Source: Centrapalus pauciflorus (lineage: Eukaryota > Streptophyta > Magnoliopsida > Asterales > Asteraceae). Taken from it: DNA of 64,000 nucleotides. Numbering within the stretch: the first letter of the stretch is position 1; each line of letters begins with the position of its first letter. Position numbers and translations under genes: made by a program. This document shows, piece by piece, positions 1 to 11,639 of the stretch. The stretch is taken from assembly GCA_020465985.1 (NCBI GenBank), contig JAANYP010006924.1, positions 310,001 to 374,000 on the forward strand. The letters run 5' to 3'. The notes beneath the pieces are model-generated. The model did no database searches. It was not told the origin of the DNA and worked only from the letters and a program-made list of their open reading frames with translations.

Positions 1-640
1 GGCCTTGGCCGGATTTTAGAGGGAGAGAAAGGGAGGTTTTTGTGTTGTGAAGGTGTGAGAAATGAAGTGAAGTGGTGGTTCTATTTATAGAGGAGAAAAA
101 GGTGGTGAAATGATGATAATAGTGAAAAATCTTGGATGAAAGGAAAGAGGAGGATTTGATGGTGAAATGTTGAGTAAAATAATACAAACTTTTGGTCCTT
201 GTGTACCACCTTTTGGCCGGCCTAGATGATGTATATTTGAGGTATTTTTATTTTTATTTTTTGTATAAAAGTATTTAGAAATGTATTCTTGTATTTCCCT
301 TTTTTTGTAAATTCATAAATACTTTTGGATGCATTGTTTTAATTAATTGTTTTAGTCTTGCATAATTAAGGTTAAGTAATTGTATTAGTGTATGATTAGT
401 GTCACTAATCATGATTTAATTATGTACTTAGTTGAATTAATCCTTCATGTCGTAAATTGATCGGATTAATTGATTTCCCGATTCACCGCACCGATGAATT
501 TGATTCTAATTGAGTTGAATTTTCTAATAAGCCTTGTTAATCACTTGATTAATTTCTAATGACCACTGATTAGGCTATAATTGACTATTAAATGTAGATT
601 AGGGCTTTGTTGCTAACCTGGTTTAATGCCGGATGTTACA
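1..640 (-). repeat. 3' LTR of element A (partial)
   Basis: This stretch matches 6549-7178 almost base for base, apart from a short length change in a T-rich run near 245-265. It ends GGATGTTACA at 640, next to the polypurine tract. A minus-strand TATA box equivalent to the one in the 5' LTR lies at 81-89. Confidence 0.92.
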
Positions 641-654
641 GTTTCCCCCTGTTA
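641..654 (-). other. Polypurine tract of element A
   Basis: On the minus strand the sequence AACAGGGGGAAAC lies immediately before the 3' LTR. It is the expected plus-strand primer of an LTR retrotransposon. The same tract borders the 3' LTR of element B at 31539-31552. Confidence 0.8.
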
Positions 655-673
655 AGGGAATTTCGTCCCGAAA

Positions 674-1138
674 TTAGCTCGTGTTCTCCATTTCTTGAGT
701 ACTTGAGAACAGGTGAGGGTATTTTTCTCGGAACTGATCTTCACGTTCCCACGTAAATTCAGGACCTCGCTTAGAGTTCCATCTGACTTTTATTATCGGG
801 ATCCGACTGTGCTTGAGTTTCTTGACTTCTCGGTCCACTATTTCTACAGGTTGCTCAATGAAGTTCAACTTATCGTCTAACTCCAGCTCATCCATGGGTA
901 TAACGAGTGATTCATCAGCCAGACACTTCTTAAGATTGGACACGTGGAAGGTATTATGAACGTTATTAAGCTCTGTGGGTAGGTCGAGTCGGTAAGCTAC
1001 CGGGCCAATTCTTTTGGTGAACTTGAATGGTCCGATATAACGAGGATTGAGCTTTCCTCGTTTCCCAAATCGTATCACGCCCTTCCATGGCGAGACTCTC
1101 ATCAGTACTCGTTCTCCTAATTAGAACTCAAGGGATTT
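674..1138 (-). pseudogene. Integrase C-terminus and chromodomain (element A)
   Basis: The open frame 674-1102 encodes the integrase C-terminal barrel region (KLNPRYIGPFKFTKRIGPVAYRL), the linker HVSNLKKCL, and then a chromodomain-like end with VEIVDREVKKLK, IIKVRWNS and EFTWEREDQ. In chromoviruses this domain is thought to steer integration to particular chromatin. The frame has a stop just upstream (about 1117), where the coding sequence should continue into the integrase core, so it is a fragment rather than a gene with its own start. The equivalent piece of element B at 31553-31874 is about 90% identical in the chromodomain. Confidence 0.85.
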
Positions 1139-3830
1139 TCTATTTTCATCTGCATAACTTTCTTACAATCGTAGGCAACTTTTAGTAAGTTTCGCATCTG
1201 TACTATCCTTTCGATTGTTTCGTGAATGATCTTAACGCCAGTGATTTGGCCATTTCCACTTCTTCCAAATAAATCGGTGATCGACACTTTTGCCCGTAGA
1301 GGGCTTTAAACGGAGCAGCTTTAATACTTGAGTGATAGCTATTGTAGTATGATAATTCCACTAAGGCAAATGAATATCCTTTACAGAGGCTCTTAATGTA
1401 TGTTCTAGGGTTTGGATCGTTCTATATTTCTGACCATTGGTCTGAGAGTGATATGTGGTACTCATGTCCAGGTTTGTATCCACAGTTTGCTATAATAATT
1501 GCCAAAAGCTTAGCTATAGATCTGCAATCCATATCAAAAATGATTATAATAGGCACTCCGTGTCCGGAGAAGACTTCCTTAAGGTACGTTTGGACTAGCT
1601 TATTCATCCTGATGTTCTTCTTGATTGGTAGGAACGCGCGGATTTTGTAAGGTGGTCGAATATTACTCAAATGGTTTCTGATGTTGGTCTTAACTTTGGA
1701 GCATGTTAGAAAATTTTTTTTTTGACATATGTGGCAATGTCATCCTTCATGATAGGCCACCCGTATAGTTCCCTATGATACATTTTATCGGATCCAGGGT
1801 GAACGACATATCTTGATTTGTGTCCGTCATCTTTAACCAGTTTTCTTACTCTATCAAAAACAGGGTAACCAGACTCTATTCGTGAAGTATTGATTTCCAT
1901 TAACCCTTATTCCAAACTATTTATCCATTCTGTGCAGGGCTTTATTTTTCATATTTTCCTCCTTAATAACTTCATGAACTAAGAAAGGAGGGTTTGGTTG
2001 AGTGGTTATAACTATGGCTGGTACTCTTAACGGCTTAACTCATTTCTTTCGGCTATGAGCGTCTGCAACCACATTAGTTTTCCTCAGGTGATAACGAATC
2101 TCACTGTTGCAACCACTTATTAGCTCTATCAACGATGTTACCTAATATTTGACTCTTTCTTGTTCAAGATGTGTTGGAGGCTCTTAGGGTCCGTGAGTGT
2201 AATACACTTCTTACCGTACAACTAATGTCTTCAAGTCTTAAGGGTAAAGACTACTGTTCCAAGATCTAGATCATGCGTTGTGTAATTCACCTCGTGAACC
2301 TTAAGTTTTTCATGAAGTATAAGCTATGACCTTATCTTTCTACATCAGCCCATTGTGTGAAGCGTCACAGTAATCTACAAATTTCTTGTTTCTCTTGGAT
2401 AAAATAAGTGCACTCCGCAGTTTGTGCTTTAATAACTGATACGACGTCTCCTGATTGTCGCCCCAATCATACTTAATGTCCTTTCGGGTCAGTTCTGTTA
2501 GAGCTCCGGTGATCTTTGAGAAATTTTTTTTTTTTTTTGATAATTGCCTATATTAAGTGGCAAGTCTTAAGGACTGTTGTATCTCTATGGGGGTTCTAAG
2601 AGTTGACCATTTCCTGATAGCCTCGATCTTTGCGGGGTCGACTTGGATTCCTTTACTATTGTTCACGTGACCGAGGGATTTCACCTCTCCTAACCAAAAG
2701 TCAAATTTGGAAAGCTTAGTATATAGTTGTTCTTTCTCCGATAATTCCAGAATCAGTCTTAAATGTTGCTCGTGCTCCTTCTCGTTTCGTGAGTAGATTA
2801 AAAGTCATTCATGAATACAATCATGAATTTGTCTAAATAAGGTTTGCACACCCGATGAGGTCCATGAGTACCGTTGGGGACACTGGTTAATCCAAACGGC
2901 ATTAATAGGAATTTATGATGACCGAAACGGAATCTGAAAGATGTCTTTGGAATATCTTTCTTGTGAACTCTAACCTAATGATAACCAGACCTTAGGTCAA
3001 TCTTCGAATAAAAGGTTAATTCTTGGAGTTTTGTCAAACAAGTCATTGATCCTTGGAAGTGGGTATTGGTTCTTTTAGCTTATTTAATTTCTCGGTAATT
3101 GATGCACATCCCGAAAGTTCCATCCTTCTCCTTTATGAACAAAACGGGAGCTCCTCCAAAGCGAGGAACTCGGTTTGATAGGCCCTTTATCTAAGAGCTC
3201 CTACAGTCGATTCTTACACTATTGATGGGGCTAATCGGCATGGTGCTCGAGCCACTGGTACCGCACCTGATACTAGGCCTATTTTTGAATTTGACTTGCC
3301 TCGATGTTGGGAGTTCAGGTAAGGGTTCTGGAAAAACTTTGGGGTAACCATAAATAATAAAAATATTTTCGAGCCGCTTTCCCTTTGGCTCCCTCTCTAT
3401 CAACACTTCAGGGTCCTAATGCTTGAGATGATGCTTACTTTGGTATTTCTTGCTTTGCGTTGGACAGTAAGGACCTTCTTATTGGCTAAAGGTATATGAA
3501 CAGTGTTCTTGTTGCATACTATTTCCACACGATTTTCAATAGCCAATCCATGCCTATGACCACGTAAACACTTCCCAGTTTGATGGGTATCATGTCTGTT
3601 TCAAAGAGTCGGCCTACTAATTCTAAGGAGCATCCTCGACTTATATTATTTGTCTTAAGCGTCTCACTGTCATCAACCTCAATAGCATAAGTAGCACTTA
3701 ATGGAATTTATCAGCTTCGTGAACTTAGTGGATATAAAGCTCCTATCAGCACCAGTATCAAATAGTAGAAAGGCATAAGTGGTATCTAATGGGGTAAGAG
3801 GATAAGTCTACGGGTTTGAAATTTCTTAGG
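1139..3830 (-). pseudogene. Decayed pol of element A (integrase core, RNase H, RT, protease)
   Basis: Several short minus-strand frames line up in order with the pol gene of element B. About 1150-1670 is integrase core (KEVFSGHGVP). About 1706-1900 is the integrase zinc-binding region (VHPGSDKMYH, ending before its cysteines). About 2030-2560 is RNase H. About 2560-3190 is RT, and 3191-3406 is the protease-RT linker with GYPKVFPEPLPELP. About 3450-3800 is the protease. Stops and indels occur in every domain and the YxDD and catalytic residues are not in one readable frame. The element could not have supplied its own enzymes in this state. I assign domains by alignment with element B, so the inner boundaries are approximate. 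Confidence 0.75.
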
Positions 3831-4474
3831 CAGATAGTCACAGCTTTATCTATTCCTACGCAGAGTTGTAGTTAAAACTTAATTCCTCATAAAAGTTCTT
3901 GATACTTAATCTTTGTATGTGATATGGTCAAAATTTTCTGATAAATTCTTAAGCCTTATTTACCCTAAGATATATCAGATAGTAAAGCCTAGAGAAATAC
4001 TATAAAGAGATGCCTCCGGGGTTTCCTCGTACTCCAGAGCGTTAAGTTGTTGGCTTAGTTCTGCAGTGTGGGCTTTGTGCTCCGCTAGGTGCTGTCACAA
4101 TTCGTCGATTCCGTCTTGTTAAATCGCTTGGGTATTTTGGTTGGCCTAAGGTTTATTGGTGGTTTGCATTGCCTCCTGCTTAATCCTTGCAAAGATCTCA
4201 CCGACCTCTTGGTGGATTTTTTCGAAATTAGAGGTCGTGTCTGGCGGTCCTTGCCACCAACAGGGGCATCGTTTGTTACATAGGTTTCTAGGTAAGTGTC
4301 GGCACTTGAGAGGAAGATGGTGTTCTGACTTCAAACTGGATTTGGATCCACTCCTCGTTTCTCCACTCTTGGAGAGTGTGAGGCATCCATCCCCACTGTC
4401 CTATGCTTGCCCGTTACTACTGCGGTGGGCTTGGCTGATGGGCAGGTACCGGGATAGACTCTCGTTGTGCTAGT
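3831..4474 (-). pseudogene. 5' leader of element A with remnant of a small upstream ORF
   Basis: Gag is absent. The sequence matches the 5' leader of element B (62687-63300). On the minus strand, pieces at about 4010-4420 encode relatives of the B leader ORF: an LQEW segment, a PLLVARTARHDL segment, an EVGEIFARI segment and a heptad-like end with QQLNALE. Stops and frameshifts separate them. The function is unknown. The ORF lies between primer-binding site and gag, an unusual place for coding sequence in Ty3 elements. Confidence 0.55.
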
Positions 4475-4792
4475 CACACCCTTTCCCTAGGGGTGAATTT
4501 CGATATGTTATTTGTCATCAGGGTCCATATATGTGTTCACAGTTCTTGAAGAAAGTTTAGTTTTTGTAACAGTTATAGTCTAGGTACTAATGCAACCTAG
4601 TTCACTATAACTATGGCTCTGATACCAATCTGTCACACCCTTTCCCTAGGGGTGTATTTCGATATGTTATTTGTCATCAGGGTCCATATATGTGTTCACA
4701 GTTCTTGAAGAAAGTTTACTTTTTGTAACAGTTATAGTCTAGGTACTAATGCAACCTAGTTCACTAAAACTATGGCTCTGATACCAATCTGT
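4475..4792 (-). repeat. 159-bp tandem duplication containing the primer-binding site
   Basis: Two units, 4475-4633 and 4634-4792, are nearly identical. Each runs from CACACCCTTTCCCTAGGGGT to the LTR-start sequence CTGT. Each carries the minus-strand primer-binding site, at 4611-4627 and 4770-4786. The first bases of the LTR (TGTCACACCC) are therefore present twice next to leader sequence. Confidence 0.9.
4770..4786 (-). other. Primer-binding site of element A (initiator tRNA-Met type)
   Basis: The minus strand reads TGGTATCAGAGCCATAG three bases inside the LTR end. TGGTATCAGAGC is the classical binding site for the 3' end of plant initiator tRNA-Met. A second copy is at 4611-4627. Confidence 0.9.
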
Positions 4793-7178
4793 CACACCCT
4801 GCTACCCCGGTTGGCAGCGAGGCGTGACGAGTGCGGAAGCGTAACCATAATCATAATGAACGACCACTATATGGACGTTTTTAAAATACATCATTGGAAC
4901 TTGAAAATATAGCAATGTTTTACATAGACTGATATGAGTAAAGGAGTTCGCAAAATACAGAGATTTAATTACATAATTAAAGTATCCAAAATAATGCAGC
5001 TAAATCTCCGTTAATTTGAATATGCATGCGACTCCATGGATGCGGAAGCTTGTAAGTAAAATACGGCTGAGGCATACGTGCCTTAATTACCTGAAAATAC
5101 ATGCTAAAATACGTCAACAAAAATTGTTGGTGAGCTCATAGGTTTACGCGAAAAGACCAGTTGTATGGACATTATCAGATGAGTTGAATTTATAAAATCA
5201 TAAATTCCGTGTATGTATTACATAAACCATCATGCAACCGAAGCTTAATTAGAATGAGTTTGCCCTGTGCAGTATTCCCATACGTAATACCGTGTGTTGA
5301 ATATATATGCATTCGCTGTTAGCCGAACCGAGCTAACCCGAATGGGGGACATGACTCCCGACAGATCTATCCACAATATATTCGCGCTTACAAATAAATG
5401 CAATTAACGGTTCATGATATAAGGGCTAATGGAACCATATGTAATACATATAAGAAATATACAGTTTAGATGTCCATATGAAAACAGTGCATGTATTTCC
5501 ACCACAATAGATAGTGAAAAAATAGGGGCTATGAAGACTCACCGAACTTGTGATGGCAAAACTACGCGCAAAAATGCAAATGTGCGTTGTTTGATGGGTG
5601 ATGAAACCGGAGGTGTTTAACCGAGTCCTAAATGATAATAAGGACTTAACATCACTAATGTATGATAATATGTATATTTATGGATTTTTATGTCTTAAAT
5701 CACCCAACATTACAAGTTTATAAATAAGATTTGCTTAAAACGTCAAGTTTATATATATATATTTTCCAGCTTTTTCGGAGGTTTTTCGGCCTACTTTGAG
5801 GCTGTTTTTGACCAAGCTCCAAAATGTTTTAGACTTTGGTTTTCTAGGACATTCAACTACTATATACAAAGGATTTTTAGAATCAAGAACGGCCATTTTT
5901 CGAGTTGTTTAGGTTAGTGAAAAAGCTCGTTAAAAACGCTATGTTGGCCATTTTTGAGCTGTCAAACTTTCGGTTTCCCAAATAATTTCTGGAGGTCTTA
6001 AACTTCAAAATAAATCATGAAAATTTGCAGATCTATAGTTAAGACATAGATCTAAGTTTTGAGACAAGAATCAACTCATTTTGTTGAGTTATGAATTAGT
6101 TATGATTTTTCAAAGTCGATATAAATTTTCTGCCGAAAATCCGTAGTTTATAAACTTACAACAACTTATGATTCTTGTTGTTTATTAAAGACTACTTGTA
6201 TAAAAGCCATAATAGTTATAAAAACACATATATATCACATGTTTTCATAATATTAACGCTTTTATAATGTGCTTACATATTCATAAACATATTTAAAGAA
6301 ACAACTTAAAATAAAAACTAGAAACTTATAAACTTGAGTTTTTATGAAACTTGTTGCTGTAGGTGATTATATATATTATGCAAGACTTATATAAACATAA
6401 ATATAAGATGATATAAGCTAGTATTTACTTACTTTGGGGTATTAGAAAGATGAAACCAAGTAGAAGTTGAAACTCTTGGAAGATTTCACCAAAGACACTT
6501 GAAAATTACAAAAATATGAAAGTTGCACAATTTTGGCTTTGGCTTGAGGCCTTGGCCGGATTTTAGAGGGAGAGAAAGGGAGGTTTTTGTGTTGTGAATG
6601 TGTGAGAAATGAAGTGAAGTGGTGGTTCTATTTATAGAGGAGAAAAAGGAGGTGAAATGATGATAATAGTGAAAAATCTTGGATGAAAGGAAAGAGGAGG
6701 ATTTGATGGTGAAATGTTGAGTAAAATAATACAAACTTTTGGTCCTTGTGTACCACCTTGTGGCCGGCCTAGATGATGTATATTTGAGGTATTTTTTTTT
6801 GTATAAAAGTATTTAGAAATGTATTCTTGTATTTCCCTTTTTTTGTAAATTCATAAATAATTTTGGATGCATTGTTTTAATTAATTGTTTTAGTCTTGCA
6901 TAATTAAGGTTAAGTAATTGTATTATTGTATGATTAGTGTCACTAATCATGATTTAATTATGTACTTAGTTGAATTAATCCTTCATGTCGTAAATTGATC
7001 GGATTAATTGATTTCCCGATTCATCGCACCGATGAATTTGATTCTAATTGAGTTGAATTTTCTAATAAGCCTTGTTTATCACTTGATTAATTTCTAATGA
7101 CCACTGATTAGGCTATAATTGACTATTAAATGTAGATTAGGGCTTTGTTGCTAACCTGGTTTAATGCCGGATGTTACA
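4790..7178 (-). repeat. 5' LTR of element A (2389 bp)
   Basis: It begins TGTCACACCC and ends GGATGTTACA. It is homologous over its full length to the LTR at 29140-31538 and to the partial LTR at 63301-64000. Minus-strand frames inside it are not genes. The right border at 7178 abuts the third gene of element C. Confidence 0.92.
6628..6636 (-). promoter_or_regulatory. TATA box of element A LTR
   Basis: The minus strand has CTCTATAAATAGAACC, a strong plant TATA box. It is followed by a pyrimidine-rich transcribed-looking leader. In element B the same position reads TACAAATAG (about 30966), a weakened version. Confidence 0.65.
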
Positions 7179-7547
7179 ATGTATTTCTTTTTCTTTTTCT
7201 CATTTGTCTTATCTTGAATAAACTCCCTTATCTCTTCCCAAATGAAGCTTCCATAGTCAAAGTTTTTATAAAAAACAAACGAATGGAACATTCTAAGCGT
7301 GGCCACACTACCAGTATCATGGCCAGAGGCTTTCCTCGTCATGCATTTGGTTATTATGTTCCATATGATAAACCATGGTATCCCAGGCTGAGGATGTCTT
7401 CTCGAAGAGTTTCAACTTCCACCAAGGGATCAAAATCAACTTTGCCTGGGATTAGTTCAGTAGTGGGAAGTCGCAAAATGGTACGCAATTCATGCAGGGA
7501 GAGAGTAACAGTGACGTCAATTTTTGTTTGAATGCGACCCTCGCCGT
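7179..7547 (-). pseudogene. Third (envelope-position) gene of element C, middle part
   Basis: Two minus-strand frames (7151-7342 and the part of 7354-7572 outside the H LTR) read through a protein with KIDVTVTLSLHELRTILRLP and EDILSLGYHG. The first motif aligns with IEITVDLLREVLHLP of the third gene of element E (about 41510-41560). It continues directly from the 5' part at 17947-18163 once H and one copy of the 5-bp duplication are ignored. It is cut at 7179 by the LTR of A. The product's role is unknown; genes in this place in Sireviruses are called envelope-like, but I see no signal peptide or membrane segment here. Confidence 0.7.
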
Positions 7548-8663
7548 TGACGGACCATCGTTGTGACCCCAAATTTAGTCCTTAAATCCACTATTTAGCT
7601 AGAGAAGTAAGGGTCGAATCCACAAGAAGTGTGGTCGTAATTAGGGTTAGGTTATTAACCTTATAAGTTTATTGAAAACACTTAAATTGTGAATCTGTGG
7701 ATTTGAATGATTTGTTTAGATTAATGATTTGCGATCTCTTTGTAACTAAAATTAGTGGCAAAATAACTAACGTAGTAGATTAACAATCAAGAGACGAATA
7801 ACCATTCACGGGATCACCACAGCGTAAGTATTACTCACTATAATTTCATGCAACAATCACATAGACATAATCAATTGCGCGACTAAATTACTCAAGCATG
7901 TTTTAACCAATAACTCTCAGCATAGCATATGCAATATTAATACTTGTCTTAATCCCTAAGCTAATGGATTCGACACAAATAATAGTACCACGATAAACTA
8001 TCTTGCTTTTACCAATCAAAATATACAATCATAATCATAGCCGAATGCTTATCATTTGCATACACATAATAGATCTCATTCAATACAATTACATCAAAGC
8101 ATGAGAAATTAAAGTAGAGTAAACTTAGCTGTAGATCCTCCGCAAATGGCTAATGGGATTGGCCGCTCATCGTATGCTCTTCAACAATGTAGATCTGAGT
8201 CATTGCGTAGCTTGCGCATCACCATCTTCATTCTCGTATCATAGATCCACTCCATCAGGGCTTCGGCACACTTTCACACACGTCGGGACTCCTCTCCAAG
8301 GTTGCAATCGACCTCTATTTATAGAGAGGTCGAGATTAGGGTTCCACAGGCTGTAAAACGCATTTTTGCGCCGCTCTAGAGCAGGCTAGACGCAGACCTG
8401 CGCCCCCTGCGCCCGGATGCGGCTAGGGTTTTGCTGGCATGCGCTGGAATGTATCTGGACAGTTGGACTTCTTTGTGGAGCGCAGGGTGGCGCAGGCGTG
8501 CGCCCCCTTCGGCTCGGTTTGCTCTGAATTTCCTCGAAATGCTTTCTTTTAATATCTTGGCCCTGAAACACAAACTTGGAGTAATAGTATGGATTTTACG
8601 AAGTACCGATGCTTAAAATGATCATAAAACGACTCTGAAACCATATAAATTATAAACTCATCA
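7548..8663 (-). repeat. 3' LTR of element H (1116 bp)
   Basis: On the minus strand it starts TGATGAGTTTATAATTTAT and ends TCCGTCA. The outer 370 bp match 17535-17915 of the 5' LTR. It contains two GC-rich motifs (8390-8416 and 8478-8512) related to the palindromes in the H leaders, a TATA box at 8315-8323 and AACCCTAA-type leader sequence. Confidence 0.9.
8315..8323 (-). promoter_or_regulatory. TATA box of element H LTR
   Basis: The minus strand reads CTCTATAAATAGAGG. It follows the GC-rich motif at 8390-8416 by about 70 bp. The 5' LTR has lost this segment, so the original genomic promoter of H is gone. Confidence 0.65.
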
Positions 8664-8679
8664 AATCTTCCCAACTTAA
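8664..8679 (-). other. Polypurine tract of element H
   Basis: The minus strand reads TAAGTTGGGAAGATT immediately before the 3' LTR start TGATGAG. Close copies of TAAGTTGGGGAG occur inside the element at 12101-12111, 14401-14413 and 14531-14544. Confidence 0.7.
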
Positions 8680-9535
8680 CTCTTGGTCGTCCCCGAACAA
8701 ACTTTTGGAATCAGAACTAACTATGTAACGAGCATGTATTAGCAATGACTCTAGGAATTTTATGTTAAGTTAGCCTTCGCACTAATGCATTAAAATTCTT
8801 AACATATAAATTGAAGACGTTTTCAGTTAACAAATACTTCCCTTAGAATTCATATAATGTATCTCACTCTTGGAAATACCCTTTTAGCTCAAGGTTACAA
8901 TACTTAAAACATGTGGGTCTTTCGACCATCTTTTCCTCTTTGCATGTTTACAACAAATTTTCTTTCTTTTTAACACCATGCTTCTATCTATTTTCTTTTC
9001 AAACTAGATTAGCTAGATGGTCCATGTCACGATATTTCGGTCAACCGCTCCCAAACCAAATGGATTTAGGGGAATAGGCATGAATGGTACCCCTACGGAC
9101 TTAGTTTCCCGAACTATCTAGACTACAATTAACTCATTTTTTAGGCTAAAACATGATTAAGTTCTCTTCCTTATTACATGGGTTTCCAAAATCTTTTGAC
9201 ACATTACTTATATTTAAGCCCGAATAAAGTTTAACATATTTCAATTCATTTTATATGGCAAAAGTTTTAATTTTTACTACGACTCTTTTCTTAATTATAA
9301 AATATCCTGTCAACACTAGCCAATTCCTTCGTACATGTATAATCTATTTACCATCATGTTCCACGGCCTGATTGGCAAACAAGACTCGATTGGGGAAATA
9401 ATATAAACATTATAAACTCTAAAAAGGACTCGGCTAAGAACTAAAAATAAATGAAAATTACGATAAAGAAATTATATGCATAATAAATTAAAATAAAAGA
9501 CAGAAAAGTAAACAATAAGGAAGGATAGTACTCGA
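8680..9535 (-). other. 3' untranslated stretch of element H
   Basis: No reading frame, repeat or RNA gene is visible between the stop of the downstream third gene (9536) and the polypurine tract. The sequence is moderately AT-rich with no internal duplication I can see. Confidence 0.5.
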
Positions 9536-11058
9536 TCATTCAAATGGAGGAGGCGGTGGAGGAGGACCGAAGACGCTGTTGAAGAAGTCGGTATACGGGT
9601 TTTGGCCGGAGGTGAATTGTGCAGTCGGCGGAACCAAGTGAGGAGACATCGGGTGTGAGAGGTCCTGCCTGCCATGCGCCGGATAGCACTGGTAAGTATC
9701 TACGACAGGGTTATAGGCCTGGTAATCGGGCATCGTGTAATCCTCATAGGACTGATATGGCATACCGGATACAGAGTCCTGGTGATGCCGGACTCCCTCC
9801 GAATATGCTCAGTGATGGTGCTGGTAATAGGCATTTTGGTATGTCAGGGCTCTCTGCCCATCCTGCAGCCGATCTACCCAACCCGCTAAGTGATCGATCC
9901 TATCATAAATATGGGTCATACGCTCATTCATCTCATCTAATCTCTGGGTCACATCCTCTCGGAACTCACCCTGACCCACTGCTACGTCCTCTATCCGCCT
10001 CATCATGCGGTCAAAATCAAAACCATCATTACCTCGACTGCGCGAGGTCTACGCCCCTAGATTCGGCTCTTCGTGCCGAACTCCCGCCTCATTGGCGGCC
10101 TTCTCCTCTCATCCTCAGTGTAGTCCTCGATATACGACTCATTTGTGTCTTTGTCGAATATCTCAAACCCTTCGTCAACTTCCCTAAACATCAAGGTAGG
10201 GAACATGGCGGCCTTAATGAACATCACCGAAATGGGGGATAGCAGGGAATCGAGCGAAAGTAAGCCCGTCCTCTCTAGGAACTTGGAGATCAACCAAGCA
10301 TGAGGGATGATCTTCCTCTCTCTCGTATCGTACATAACCTATAAATCATTCATAATTGTCCACACAAAGGACAATCTGGGCTTACCCTTAAGAAGGGCGT
10401 GAAGGACCGTAATATCCCTATGTCTGACCTTAGTCAGGTCACTATCACGAGGCAAGATGTTGTTCACAATAATCTTGTGAAGCACCTTACACATCGGAGA
10501 CAAAGCCTTGCGGCTATAGGAAGTGGCGGACTCGTATTCCAAAATGGATGGAATGAAAACTCTACTCACCTGCTCTGCCCACTCCCCTGACCAAGTCATG
10601 TCAGTAAAGGCCAACTGGGCTTCATTCCTACACTCATATCCTTACTGGTTAGACCCTTCTTGGCCTACCTTGTATCTAAATTAAATAGTTGGTGAAGGAT
10701 TTGTGCATCCATCGCCACGTCCCTACCATGGACGGTACCTATCAGCCTAAAGTCGTTCGGTGAACGACCTGTCTCCCTCGTAGGGTAGACATCCACTCAA
10801 CTACATCGGCCTGATAAATATCGTGGCCGCCCAACTCAAGCACACTTTCCCACCCCAAATAGTCAAATATGTATGGATCTCATAATCCTCAAAATCGCTC
10901 CTCTTAACCCTCTTTTCAGCTAACACCTTATTGAAATATTTTTTATACAAAAATAGATGTGTTCTAATGTGTTCGGGGTGTTGGGATAATAAGAGGTTCG
11001 GAGACCAATCTATCTGAACGTTAACATTTTGGGTCCTTTGTCTCGTTCTCCTCGACAT
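9536..11058 (-). pseudogene. H third gene, downstream copy (Athila ORF-like, module 2)
   Basis: The minus-strand frame starts ATGTCGAGGAGAACG at 11058, directly after TTGTAG, a good 3' splice site. The N-terminus is basic (MSRRTRQRTQ). The middle (10339-10614) has SPMCKVLHKIIVNNILP and TVLHALLKGKP, related to the upstream copy at 12660-13328. A helical segment (9809-10006, REDVTQRLDEMNERMTHIYD) is followed by a tyrosine-rich tail ending FGPPPPPPPFE at 9536. Several frameshifts and stops break it. It resembles the Athila 3' ORF family, whose function is not known; it is often called envelope-like because of its place. I see no clear membrane anchor. Confidence 0.65.
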
Positions 11059-11152
11059 CTACAATTTGTGCCAACCAACCACAATATGTATGAGACAAAT
11101 TAAATAATGTAACCTATAATTGCAATTTGCACAATTACGTTCACTTAAAAGA

Positions 11153-11226
<74 letters not shown>

Positions 11227-11639
11227 TTCTTTTATGCTTTACTTTTGCATGCTATATATATAGTCTATAATTTGCCATTATTTTAAGCACTAAACACATA
11301 TCATATGTTAATAAAAACCATTTAGCACATGAAATTAATTTTTAAGCTAATCACCCAAGTTTTATACTTGTAACAATGTATGCACATTTAGGCAACCGAC
11401 TTTATAAATCCAAATTAATTCTTAGAAATTAACCATGACAAATTAACAAACTTAACAAATAAACACATATCTCATAAAACATACATCAATGTTAACATCA
11501 AATTCATGCAATTTCACATACTTTGACTTTAAAAAGTCAAAAGCACCATGAAAACTCCATGGATGACCATGAAGTTCAAACTTTCATTTTTGCTCAAAAA
11601 GTATGAAGTAAGTTGCAATTACTTAATAAAAACACTAAC
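11059..11639 (-). other. Candidate intron before module-2 ORF
   Basis: On the minus strand a possible donor ATG/GTTAGTG lies at 11639 and an acceptor TTGTAG ends at 11059, just before the start codon. The segment is AT-rich and includes a long TA microsatellite. This is inferred from splice-site sequence only. Confidence 0.45.
11156..11224. repeat. (TA)n microsatellite
   Basis: About 34 uninterrupted TA units lie inside the candidate intron of module 2. Length is likely to vary between individuals and in assembly. Confidence 0.95.

Larger units (their letters stand above)
1..7178 (-). mobile_element. Element A: Tekay-like Ty3 chromovirus, left end outside window
   Basis: Reading on the minus strand, the element has a 5' LTR (4790-7178), a duplicated primer-binding site, a leader, decayed pol, a polypurine tract (641-654) and a 3' LTR cut by the window start (1-640). 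LTR ends are TGTCACACCC and GGATGTTACA. Pol order (protease, RT, RNase H, integrase, chromodomain) is that of Ty3 chromoviruses. The whole gag gene is missing: protease remnants at about 3800 pass directly into leader sequence at about 4000, whereas sister element B has about 1.1 kb of gag there. The two LTRs differ at only about 8 sites over the 630 bp visible in both, although pol is badly decayed. The element sits inside element C, whose third gene resumes at 7179. The target duplication cannot be checked because the left end is not in view. Confidence 0.9.

Noticed and set aside
9619..10242. 207-codon plus-strand ORF
   Set aside because: It is the reverse side of the minus-strand H third gene, and its composition does not resemble a real protein.
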